A DNA stretch of 64,000 bases from Capsicum annuum. Lineage: Eukaryota; Streptophyta; Magnoliopsida; Solanales; Solanaceae. The notes below the pieces were generated by a model. That model was not told the DNA's origin. It ran no database searches and was given only the letters and a program-made list of their open reading frames with translations. Made by a program: the position numbers and the translations under genes. The stretch is taken from positions 12,597,184 to 12,661,183 of the forward strand of contig NC_061121.1 in the NCBI RefSeq assembly GCF_002878395.1. The letters are read 5' to 3'. Shown piece by piece: positions 43,982-55,062 of the stretch (positions within the stretch are counted from its first letter, which is position 1; each line of letters opens with the position of its first letter).

Positions 43982-46811
43982 CTAAAATTTACAATAAGCA
44001 ATAGAACCAAGCGAGCTACTGTAAGTAAGATATTCAAATAGAATTAACATTATTTTGTATAAATGTATTAATACAGGTACTATCTGCAATGTGCGAATGA
44101 AAAATGTCAATGGACTTTTCGATCTTCAAGTAAAAAAGAGTTAGAGGTCTTCATGGTAACAAGATTATTTGATGTTCTTACCTGTGCAATTGCAGATAAA
44201 ATAATTTTACAACGTCATGCTACTTCATTGACCATTGCTGAAATGGTAAAGAACGAATATCTAAATCTGAAATCATTATTCACTGTTGCAGAGATGATGG
44301 ATGAAATAAGAAACAGTCATGGGATTAGAATGAACTACAAAAAGGTGTACAGAGCGAAAGAAAAAACATTTAAACTAGTCAGAGGTTCCCTGCGTGAATC
44401 ATATGCTAAACTGCCAGCTTACTTGTATATGTTAAATACAATCAATCCAGGTTCATATACAAGGCTACACAAGACAGAGAACAATCACTTTCTGTATGCT
44501 TTTGTCGCATTTAATGCATCCATTAAAGGATGGAAATATTGCATGCCAACAATAGTTGTTGATGGTACTTTCCTTAAATCAGCATACCGGGGGACTATGT
44601 TGTGTGCTAGCGTGCTTGATGCAGAAGGTTAGTTTAATGATTTTTTTCAGATACAATAGTACTTTCTTAAAAGATGTATAAATTCAACTTTTTAACACAA
44701 TTACAAATTGCAAAAGCTTAATATGCGTTATTCATACTAGTCTAAGATGTTTTACTTTTTTCACTTGCATAATCAGGAAAAATTCTACCATTAGCATATT
44801 CTATTGTGGATTCTAAAAATGATGCTTCATGAGAATGGTTTTTTAGTATGTTTAAAATAGCATATGGTAAAAAAAAAATATGTCCATAGTATCTGATCGA
44901 TATGAAAGTATATTAAAGGTTGTTGCAAAGGTATATCCAAATGTAGCTCATTGTATATGCATCTGTCATCTATGGAACAACATCAAAGGAAAATTCAAGA
45001 GGAATCAGAAGGAGCTAAAGGGAATCTTTTTTGCAATGACTCATACTTACATAAAGACAGATTTTGATTGACTAATGAAAGACGCAGACAAAATCGATAA
45101 GAGGTTGAGGCCATACCTGTTTGAAATTGGCCATGAAAATGGTCCATAGCATATTCAAATGTCAATAGATCAATGGTAATGACTTTGAATATTGCAGAGT
45201 CGCCGAATTTAATAAATAAAAGGCAAGAGAACTGCCAGTAAAGAAACTACTACAATTCATGATGAATTTGGTAATGAAATAGAATAATGAAAACAGAATG
45301 AATGCACAGGCAACATTTACTGAATTGAAAAACAAGTACAACACAATAATAAGGAAAAATCTCATTTTATCAGATAAAATAAAGGTAAAGAAAATGTATT
45401 GTTATTCTATTTCATATTGACTAAAATGTCGTATGGTACAGTTGCTTAATGTTTTGTTGTATATTATAGGGAATGGCTTTTACCAGTTATGTGTATGTTG
45501 TGATTGATGAAATTCAAAAGCAAAGCATTGTGTGTATGCGTGAAAAAAAGTGTGATATGCGTGAAAAAAGTGTAGCTGCCTATAATTTCAGGTTGATAGA
45601 ATCCCATGTCACCATGTTATGGCAGTATTGAGTTACACTCATATGAATTTACAATCCTGTGCAGCTTATTACACAAAGGAAAACTATTTGAAAGCCTATG
45701 AATTTTCAGTTATTCTACTTCCTAATGAAACAATGTGGCACATTCCAATAGAAGTATCAGATATCATAGTACTCCTACCAATCTGAAAGCCAAGACCAGG
45801 TAGACCAAGAAAAAATAATTGAGGCAAAGGAATTATGGACTACATGTCTGTACAGAAAGTATCATGTGGACGGTGTAGAAAGGTTGGACACAATCAAAGA
45901 ACCTACACAAATGCCCCAACAAGAATTTAATAAGACATTCTTATAGCTCCTATTTTGTTTTTTCAAGTAGGCCAGTTGATTCTAGATTGCAAAACATATT
46001 ACAGGAATTGATTTTACATTTTAAGTTGAAATGTGAAAAGTTATTTATTTTTACATGAAATGTAATAGATGATGCCTAAGATTTTGCATTTTTAAGCTTC
46101 CTAGTTTGATTGCTAATGAAATATTTCAACATTATATGGATTTCAACTTCTACTTTTCATTGTCTTTATGGTATCTTTTTGATGAATTTATTTAGTAGTA
46201 TGATGTGTGTATATATAAGTCCATACGCGAGTTTCATTCAATACATATTTTTGAGCGTCATCTGTATAATATACAGTACTAGTTAAATGACATCATATAC
46301 AGGTGATATGTACGTGTCCAGGGAGAACGTGTTTCTCCTATTGTTGTTCATCATAGCATGACTATAATGACATTCATGTTATGTATTCTTCTTTAGGGTA
46401 CATTTAGTTCATGGTATATAGGTATCAAATTCAGCACGCATATATAAGTATAAAAATCAATACACGCTTATACATAAAATAATATCAACATTCTAATAAA
46501 AAATAAAAGTTTTCAAAATCATATAATTGTTAATATGAATCAATATAGATTCTTCGAAAAACAGAAATAAAAACTAAGCAAGTGTATCTCATAAAAAACA
46601 CCAGGTAAACACTTCCAACAGTATATCAAAAACTTCAAAATATGTCAAAAACTGCACTTACAAGTTATCCTAAACTATTGCTGCTTTAGAAGATTAATTT
46701 TTTTCAGTCTTCCAGTAGATTCATCGTTGCTGATTGCACACTGCCTTTATTTTTTCTTTCCATATTGACACAGTAATACACCATATCGGCTCCGTATGCT
46801 ATCAATATCAT

Positions 46812-49800
46812 CTAAATTGCAGAAAATTGAACGCGTTCAATCATGTACTCTGCAAAAGCAACTACAAAAATACCACAATCCCTGCAACATATTCCCAAAT
46901 GAGTATAATAATCAAAAAGGAAAAAGTGAAAGATTAGCAACAGTATTAGTTTTTTAGTACTAATTTACGTGTTCTTTTGAGTTGGCAATCCATCAACCAT
47001 CCGAATATCAAACGAGTCAGCAGTTGAAATTCCATCACTTCTTTTGTCCCCAAAATCAATAGAAGAAAGCAAGTATGGTATCAATTCTGAATATACTGAA
47101 ACAACTTTCTCAGCAACACGTCTATGTCGTGCACCACACATTGAATCATAAACATAAATACATTGGGCTTTAATAGAAAGACGAGCCAAAATTCAGTGAA
47201 AGTTTTTAGAAATATTTATCGGGAACAAAACATTATCAACAGAATACCACAACACATTACACCTTATAACATATCTGAGGATATACTCAATAATTTCATT
47301 TCCCTCTTTAATAACCACAACATCTTTCCTCTTACCCAAAAACTTTGAGTACAAACATTGTATCAAGCAATTTAACCAATAATTAGTTGTTGTGAATGAA
47401 CTTCCATCATCAAAAAGAGTGTAATTTGATTTCTTCCGTAAGTAGTAAAAAAAATACATCAATATGCTGAAAAGTAAAGATAAAAAATCATTTTAATAGA
47501 CTACATTACGTTGTCAGAATCAATAAAGAATATTTCAGTACTACTATACTAGCAAAATCATGATGGATAGTAAACTTACTGAATCAGTTAAAGGTACTCC
47601 TGCATATCCAAGCGTGTAGAATCATTCTTTTATTTTAACTGTGACAATATCAAAGTCAAAAGCATTTGCCAGATTATTAACAGATTTCAAATAAACAGGA
47701 CTGTAGCAAAAGCATGACACAACGTATTAGTTATGACACAAAAACGATAAAAATTTAAGCTACAAAAATATAGAAAGAAAACACTTACTTTGAATTAAGT
47801 CGTAATGACTTATCAACAAACTTGTTGAATGTAGACAACAACTTCATATCAAGAAATGACTCTGTAGTACTTATGGTAAATGGATGTTGATACTGAATAT
47901 GTGTTTTCTTGAATGCCCTTTATCTATGTACTTAGTTGGTTGACCTTGAACGTTGCTACAACCAGAATCAAACTTGAACACGTATGGTGATTCACATATT
48001 GCAGCTGGTTTTCTTATTCTACGAGGGACAACCGGTGTGTCATCCAAGATGGCAGTTGATTTTTCACCAACAGAAGTATTATCAACATTTTTCCTTATGC
48101 TTCCAATATCAACAAGAACTTCTGTAGCCTCTAATGCAACACTTGTACAACCTAAATTTGTATCAATCTTTTCAACAACTTTCTTAATCATAGAATGTTC
48201 ACCAATTTTATCAGGTTGAGTATACTTTGAGATTTCACTGTCCGAAACAATTGACCAATCAATTTCCTGATTATTCTCAATCAAATCTTTCATACACTGT
48301 ACATTCTCTTGAGAAATAGGTTGGGTAAACTTTGATACTTCATAATCAGAAAAATTGAACTAACTATCCTCAAAATTATTTTAACCTCCTCTCCAATCTT
48401 ATTGCCATTTGGTGTAAATTTTAAAAAATTAAAATTTGAAAATACGCTCTATTTCATCACTTGTAATAGGTCTATCAGCTGCACCTGTATCGATATGATC
48501 ATATACACTAATAATTTCTTTTCCAATATCATCAACAACATTATCACTTAGGTGATCTCCAGCTACTACATCAATGCGATCACCTACATCAACATTTTAT
48601 TTTTTAATATCATCAACCAGATTAGCACTTAGTTTATTCCCAGCTCTATATCAATACAATCCCCAGCACCATCAACCACATTATCACTTATGTGATCAAC
48701 CTTAGGTGTACCATCAGTTTGTCATCCCAAATTGTTAGATAAATTAACCTCCATGGGATTTCCTCCACGTGTATCATTATTTTTGAGCCCCACTTTATGA
48801 CCACTATGATACTCATTCAGTATGGTAAATTGTTTTATAAAGTTCAACAAAAAAATATTAGTATAAAACTGTATATAAGTCTTATAAACCAAAAATAATA
48901 CAACAAACCAAATACCTTAGAACTCTCATATGTAGTTCTTTAAAAATTAGGTTAAATGACAATGTCATCAATTGTTTCATCGACAAAACCTCATCCTTTA
49001 GCTGAACAGTTTCAAAATGGAAAACACAAAAACACCAATTTTTCATAATACTCAACTACAAAAAAGGTGATATTAAACTTTTAAAACACCTAAACATACC
49101 AAATTCAAATCAGTTCGCAGAAGTTTCAACTCATTTTGAGAATTCACAAGACTGTCTTTTCTCATATGTTCTTTGCTCGAATCACACAATCCATCATATT
49201 TCTTGAATATAACATGTTTGTTTTGAGGTACAAGCTCAAAAAAGGCAACTGAAGAATGCTCTTCTCAATACAAGTTGATTCAATATTGGTTAACACCATC
49301 TATTCATACAAATAAAAATTTAAAAGGTTTAAAAAAATAAATTAACAGTATAAGCAAAAGACCATATATATAAATACACATAGTATAAGTTCCTTCTCGC
49401 GATTTATATCACTAAAAGCAAACTTCACCTTCCTGTAGTTTGGTCTTATCGTTACTGACCACTTAAGTATCCAGAGCACACTATCTCCCACTCGAACAGC
49501 TAGTTTATTGTCCGCATATGGACAATATTCGTAAAACCAATATTGGAATGCCAAAGGAAAACCACCACACTGATACATAAACTTTTGCTTATAAACCTAG
49601 TACTTCATTGAATCCAACATATCACGAAAATATAACTTTCCCCAGAAAAATGTCTCAAATTGACCAGACTCAACCAACAAAAAGGCATCCTTATTTATGA
49701 AATCACCATACGTAATTGAAAACAGAAAGCTCTGAATAAAGTAAAGAATAGCAATATGCAACGCATCCCATCAGATTGGTATTTTTTTCCAAGAAAAAAG

Positions 49801-50791
49801 TTTTCAGCTTAAGCTTTGTAACTTTGGATTGATTTGAAAAATACAAGTCCATAAGGCGACTAGATTGGCTCAAATTACATGCCAGTGTTACATCACCAAT
49901 ACACTTTAAGCCGCTTATAACAACAAACTCTGATAGACCAAATCGCAACTTTGTGTCATTCACTTTAATCCATATCTCATTATTTCGACTAGACAAAACT
50001 TCCCTAAGCAACATGCCATGTATCAACTAATTTTGAATGAAAATAGATGAAAAATCTAAAAAATATTCAAAACAAGTGTTTCTAAACAAATCGAGTTGCA
50101 TCTTAGTCAACTTATCTTTCAGTTCATTCACAATCGAGCAATTTGTATGCACACTAACATGAGTCATGTAATAATCACTTGGTCGAACAACAAAATTCCA
50201 AATCTGAAAAAAATATATATTTCTAAATACGTAACACTATGTATTACATTGTACAAAACAACTACAATAATAACAACATACAAAGTAAGGTCTCACATTG
50301 TACACATATACAAAAAAAATACATTATAGTTGTAAAAAAATATAGAATACCTCAGCATCTGATAAACTATAACTTGATTTGCCAAGCTGATCAGAAACTT
50401 TATGCTTTTTCTTTGATGACACACCAACATCTTCACTATTTTTTTCCCGATTTCGTTTCTTTTTTTTCTTCGCACTAACAACAACACATTCATCAACCTT
50501 CTCCTTCCCTTTTGAAAAACCCTTTTCTTGATCTTTACATGTACTAAAAAGTCTTTGACTCTATGACCGAGTCATCCTCTGAGAAGAAGATGGACTTTCT
50601 GACATAGATTTTCTCTTAACTTAAGACCTCATTCTATCAATTTTTTTCTTCTTCAAGTTTGAAGTACTAGGATAGTCCTTCAACTGCAATAACATACATG
50701 ATGATTCTGTAAAATCATCATCTTTAACAATAAATTTAGGGTCAAAATTGACCCCTTTACCAGCTAATTTTAGCTTGCCTTTACTACCCAT
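46812..50791 (-). pseudogene. DUF1985 / Ulp1 (C48) protease-like gene of the MULE, decayed
   Basis: Minus strand, from about MGSKGKLKLAGKGVNFD (50791): Lys-rich stretch (KKKKRNREKNSEDV, about 50470), DUF1985 domain (MTHVSVHTNCSIVNELKDKL near 50160; LREVLSSRNNEIWIKVNDTK to FGLSEFVVISGLKC, 50020-49900; GGFPLAFQYWFYEYCPYADN, 49570), a hinge with repeated DNVVDD-like words (48300-48700), and a C-terminal Ulp1 domain (TNYWLNCLIQCLYSKF; then H, stop, ILARLSIKAQCIYVYDS; last exon DCGIFVVAFAEYMIER, 46880-46812). The catalytic His, Asp and Cys are all present, but the Trp after His is a stop codon and several frames are broken. Confidence 0.8.
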
Positions 50792-51093
50792 TTTTTGTTG
50801 CATATCCAAACAATGCAAGAATCATCAACTCAATTTCTAATGTTGATAAAAGACACAGATTTATCAAGCATATTAAAGGGAAAAGAGAAGAAAAATTGAG
50901 AAGGTTTTGTAAATAGTCGTTGAAAGAGTATTTAATAGAGTATTTACCTTTAAAGTGTAAGAGGATCAGTTTTGGGCCAAATGACTATTTACGGGTATTA
51001 ATTTGGGCCGACTGGCTACCCATGTCCAACTTTTAAAAGGGCTGGCCATTTCTTTTCAAAATGGCCAGCCCATGTCCTTTTCCCAAAAAGTTA

Positions 51094-51430
51094 CAAAAGA
51101 ACTCCATCAAATAATATATCCCTCCATTATAGCAGACCTCCACAATCTTTTAACAAAATAAAATCACAAAATCTCCCCCCTCCCAAAAAAACAACAACGA
51201 AGAAGACGGATGAAGAAAAAAATATGAAAAAATAAAAAAATATAAATTACATGAAAAGATAACATGCAAATACTGTAAATATCAACTTACCTTATTTGAT
51301 GGATCACAATTTTGAAAAAAGGGAAAGAAATTGAAAAAAATAGAGTGAAATATGGGAGAGAATTGAAAAAAGTGGAGTGAAAAATAGAAAAAGATAAAAA
51401 AGTAGGTGAAACTCATGCGTTTTTCAAGAT
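51094..51430. other. Right flank of the Mutator-like element
   Basis: No gene. At 51140-51172 'ccacaatcttttaacaaa' repeats, in the same orientation, the left-flank sequence at 41703-41734, so the insertion site lies within or next to a short local duplication. Confidence 0.6.
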
Positions 51431-52132
51431 AATGGTTAAAATATTATTACTTTTGCTATAACTTGTAATTTTGAGAAAGTGTTGCTATTTATTATAATTA
51501 AGGTCTTAAGTATGCCAGTTTCTGTAATTTTTCCTAAAAAAATCAAAATCGAATCAATAACCCAATAGTTTTTTTCATAAAATCATTAAAAAATCATTAA
51601 CCCAATAATGATAAATCAATAACATTTTTATCGGTTCGATTTTTGTACACCCCTAATTTAAATTGCAATTTCTTACTCCAATAATTATAATAAAAAACGT
51701 ATTTGTGCATGTAGGTCTCCTCAAAATCCTAATCGAAACTACTATGAAACATTAACCGAAAAAAATAATTTCAAATTTTTAACACGCACAAAAAATATAA
51801 TTTTTTCAGATAATAACTTACTTGATTGACGAAAATTCAACACTATTTCGGAGTAGAGGAAAACTGAAAAATATAATTTTTTTAGAGAGAAATTGGATAA
51901 TTAAGGGTAGAAATGAGTTATTTTTTTAATATAAGATCAATATAAGGGAAGTGGATGGTATTTATCCACGTGGACAGACACGTATGCATTTTTTTCCACG
52001 TGTACGCGCGTGTTTTACATGCTCTGGTCCTTCAGCTGAAAAGGGTCACACGAAGTACTAAAAAAATAAGTTCGGGTGGGGGTATTAGTCAAAGTTCAGG
52101 TGTACCGTGAATAAAACGTGACAAATTCAGAC
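51430..52132. repeat. Right arm of the outer inverted repeat around the Mutator-like element
   Basis: Inverted counterpart of 39478-40220: 'gtcaaagttcaggtgtacc' and 'gaataaaacgtgacaaattc' at 52088-52130, and 'gctataacttgtaattttg' with 'ataattaaggtcttaag' at 51450-51515. Between the arms, 'ctccaataattataataaaa' (51676) matches 'ctccataaattataatagg' (39810) in direct orientation, so the structure is not a simple palindrome. Confidence 0.6.
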
Positions 52133-52194
52133 TCTCTATATCGAAAACAATCTCTCTATCTTATTTTTGAGGTATCATATCTGCGCTGCATACA

Positions 52195-52300
52195 CTTAGC
52201 CTTTCCCGATTTCACTTTGTGAAAATATACTAAATCTTTGTACCTCACCTCTAAGGTAGTGGTACGTAGTGTGTAAACAAGCATGTTGTTGTTGTATTTT
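52195..52300 (-). repeat. SINE-like repeat, (AAC)n family, degraded
   Basis: 'ctgcgctgcatacacttagcc', 'cacctctaaggtagtggtacg' and the tail 'catgttgttgttgt'. Opposite orientation to most copies. Confidence 0.5.
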
Positions 52301-52907
52301 TGAGTTTTATTTTTCTTAAACTTCATACAAAGTCACTTCAAGTTATTCTTTTTAAAATGAAAAAGTTGTATGTTAATTTTTAAAATTAATACAGTTAAAG
52401 TTACAAGTTACAAGGTAAAATGCACGACGACCCTCTATTTCTCAAGCACGTGTATTATTTGAAAAAGGAAAAGAGGAATTTCTTCAATGGGCAAAAGGAC
52501 AATCCGGTGAACTAAGAAGATGTTTGACCTTAAAATCACAATTTTTTGAAGTTGAGTTGAGTTGGAGTTGGAGTTAAAATTGTGTTTGGCTAATAATATA
52601 AATTAGTTGCCCAAATTAAGTTTCTATATATACGTATTATGACTAAAATAAAATATTAGTATTGTTTAAAGACAAAAAGTTTTGTTTTGTTTCAGATAAC
52701 CAGTTGATTTCCATTTCTCTATAAAAAAATGCCATGTGAGTTATAGCTCTTCTACTGACGTTCTTATTTCAGTGTTGATAGGTGTAACAAAATAAATTGG
52801 ATCTATTTTTATTGTTCCATGGCTGTTGCTGACATGCCAGAACAAGTCATCTAGGATTTCTTGTCAGCATCAAAATAAAAAAGTTAAAAAGTCAAAAGGG
52901 TAATCAA

Positions 52908-53035
52908 ATATAATAATAACAACAACATATCAACATAGTCCTACAAAGTAAGGTCTAAGAGAGAGTAGAGCGTACGCAAGCCACATCCCTACCTCATAGG
53001 TAGAGAGTGTTTCTTATAGACTCTCGGGTCAAGCA
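52908..53035 (+). repeat. SINE-like repeat, (AAC)n family
   Basis: 'aataataacaacaacatatc', 'agtcctacaaagtaaggtc', 'gagcgtacgcaagccaca', 'cataggtagagagtgtttc', 'agactctcgggtcaagc'. It ends about 100 bases from the TS SINE. Confidence 0.7.
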
Positions 53036-53140
53036 TCACAACTACATCAAAAATCAAACATTAATGACTAACAAGTAATATAAATTAAAGCTTAAACTCT
53101 GTAACTCATCCAGTATTCTTCTTTGATGTATACACTTGAA

Positions 53141-53280
53141 GAAGGGGAGACTTGGAGTAACTGGAAAAATTATTGCCATGTGACGAGGAGGTCACGGGTT
53201 CAAGCTTGGAGACCGTTGTGGTCCGGCCCTTCTCTAGACCCGTGCATAGCGTGAGATTTTGTGCATCAGGCTGCTTTTCT
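53141..53280 (+). mobile_element. TS-type SINE with internal deletion and 19-bp target duplication
   Basis: 'gacttggagtaactgg', 'ggtcacgggttcaagc' (B box), then directly 'ccgttgtggtccggcccttc' and 'gtgcatcaggctgc': compared with the copy at 27326 about 45 bases between B box and 'ttgtggtcc' are absent. TTTGATGTATACACTTGAA stands at 53122-53140 and 53281-53299 without a mismatch. Confidence 0.92.
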
Positions 53281-53299
53281 TTTGATGTATACACTTGAA

Positions 53300-53870
53300 C
53301 TTCACATAGTGATTATCCTATGCAAAACCAACGGATCTTGGACAATGCAATCAATGATAATGTATATAGAAGACCAAGAAAAACTTATAAAATTTAGATT
53401 CCAATCTCATCGTTGTTTCAAATATATAATTAAGTACTTGATTATTTAAAATTACTTCTTACAGTTATCTGTCAGACTTGGTTAACATCTAAAAATACTT
53501 TAATGCAACAATTTTAAACTTGTCCCTAAACCATTTTGTTGGTCAACATGCATTGTTTGTAGCAAGTCTTCTTATTTTATTGTATGTGATAGAATGGATC
53601 ATTCATTATGCAGCCAGCTGCTATAGTTTTCTTGAACTTGTACATCCATAGCACAAAGCAATTCAGAGATATCTCAATCATATTGAGCGGTCTGAGCGAT
53701 TAATTCGCTCACTTCATTTGTTACATTTTCCTCTCTTAACTTTATTATACCCTTGTTTAACAACAATTTATCCAGCACCATCTGCAACAAGTCAGCAGCA
53801 TTTGAATCGACAAATTCAAGGCTACGTCCTGTTGATTGTGCAAGAAGAAGCACATTTTCTCTGGGTACAA
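53300..53870. other. Spacer upstream of the NB-LRR pseudogene
   Basis: No recognisable coiled-coil (Rx N-terminal) coding part, which should lie here if the resistance gene were whole. Short open frames show no resemblance to R proteins. Confidence 0.6.
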
Positions 53871-53871
53871 T

Positions 53872-54919
53872 ATGGCCATAACTTCAGAAGCAATTGTTGG
53901 ATTTGAGGATTAGACGGAGGAGCTGATTGAACGACTTATCTGGGGACCGAAAGATTTAGATGTGGTCTCCCTTGTTGGAATGCCTGGAATAGGTAAGACG
54001 ACGTTAGCGAAGAGATTATATACTCATAATGTTATTATCAGTCGCTTTGATGTTTGTTCATGGGGCACTATTTCTCAAGCATATAATAAGAGGAAGACCT
54101 TGCTTGAAATGTTGGGTGATTTGGTTCCTCTCAATGACAGCACGTGTAGTGATGATGAACTAGCAGAGAAGCTGCGAAGACATTTGCTAAAGAAGAGTTA
54201 CCTCATAGTCATTGATGATTTATGGAGCATTGACGCATGGGATGCCTTAATGAGATGTTTTCCAGATGATAAAAACAGCAGTAGAATCATCTTGACAAAT
54301 AGACGAGACAATGTGGCTTCTTATACTAAGCGTTTTAGTGCCCCTCATCATCATCGTTTATTCACAGATGAAGAAAGTTGGCGCTTATTGCAGAAGGAGG
54401 TGTTTGGAGAAGAAAGGTTTCCTCCAGAACTTGAGAAGATAGGAGTGCAAATAGCACAGAGCTGCAGAGGTCTTCCACTTGCAATTGTTTTGGTAGCTGG
54501 TCTTCTTGCCAAAATAGAAAAACAAGAACTTTGTTGGAGAAAAGTTACCAATGATTTAAGATGTTCATGTGTTATTGCTGATGATGCCCAAAGGTACATG
54601 GACATAATTACGTTGAGCTTCAGTCTTTTACCTGATCAGTTGAAACTATGTTTTCTCTACTTTGGAGAATACTTTGGAAATGGAGTTAAGGTCCGAAAGT
54701 TGATACAGCGTTGGGTTGCTGAAGAATTTGCAATAGGTAACGGGTTAAAGAGTGCAGAGAATGTAGCAAAGGACTACGTGATGGAGTTAGTAGATAGTAA
54801 CCTTGTAATGGTTGTCCGAAGGAGTTTCTCCGGCAAGGTGATAGCAATTAGCATGCATGATCTATTAGGCGAGTTTTGCTCCACTACTTGTATAGATCAA
54901 TGGGGGCCAGAGGGGTAAG
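53872..54919 (+). pseudogene. R1-type CC-NB-LRR resistance gene, NB-ARC part
   Basis: Frame starts near ATG 53872 (MAITSEAIVGFED), is cut by TAG at 53911, then stays open to 54919. Seen in order: P-loop GMPGIGKTTLAKRLY, kinase-2 LIVIDDLWSIDAWD (non-TIR type, ending in W), RNBS-B RIILTNRRDNVAS, GLPL motif SCRGLPLAIVLVAGLLA, RNBS-D LKLCFLYFG and MHD motif ISMHDLLGEFC. The first residues and style match the Solanum R1/late-blight family. Coiled-coil part is missing upstream; after the MHD motif the frame runs into the truncated LTR of a copia element. The NB-ARC domain itself has all its motifs. Confidence 0.88.
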
Positions 54920-54950
54920 ATTTGATTTGAACTTTGACATACTTTTATAT

Positions 54951-55062
54951 GTAATTAACTGGGCTAACTATTACAGCTGAAAGTCCAAAAATGAACATGT
55001 ATATATGTAAGTAGCTGTATAGGAAAAATACAGAATGTGTATGTTACGTAATAGCTCCAACA
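54951..55062 (-). repeat. 3' LTR of the copia element, truncated
   Basis: Matches 60158-60263 ('ctattacagctgaaagtcc', 'atgaacatgtatatatgtaa', 'gtgtatgttacgtaata'), then similarity stops at about 54951. Confidence 0.88.

Larger units (their letters stand above)
42073..45930 (+). pseudogene. mudrA-type MULE transposase, decayed
   Basis: Pieces in order: N-terminal PB1-like part (MATTSVLVPIMIKYGGEW, 42073-42297, ends in TGA); LYRDVEEGQLYWDKNTI and VMKHYAIRHRFQFKVK (42402-42631); a 1445-base intron with intact GT/AG (42632-44076); YYLQCANEKCQWTF zinc-binding stretch; MULE domain with YAFVAFNASIKGWKYC and PTIVVDGTFLKSAYRG (44080-44632, including the first catalytic Asp); then ILPLAYSIVDSKNDAS followed by a TGA where Trp is expected; IVSDRYESILK and CHLWNNIK (44880-45071); a broken SWIM region (about 45560-45700) and a zinc knuckle CGRCRKVGHN (about 45850-45900) in another frame. 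At least four stops or frameshifts. Confidence 0.85.
41753..51093. mobile_element. Mutator-like element, Kaonashi type (mudrA plus DUF1985/Ulp1), 9.3 kb
   Basis: Element proper 41762-51084. The 9-bp target duplication AAAAAGTTA stands at 41753-41761 and 51085-51093 without a mismatch. Termini GGGGAAAGGACA and (reverse complement of right) GGGAAAAGGACA; further in, 'ccggtaaatagccac' pairs with 'cccgtaaatagtcat', giving long but diverged terminal repeats. Cargo: a transposase on plus (42073-45930) and a DUF1985/Ulp1-type gene on minus (50791-46812), facing each other, as known for Ulp1-carrying MULEs. Both are broken, so the copy is not autonomous now. Confidence 0.9.

Noticed and set aside
53718..53906. 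N-terminal exon of the NB-LRR gene
   Set aside because: The 62-aa frame shows no coiled-coil or Rx-N features and is in a different frame from the NB-ARC part.
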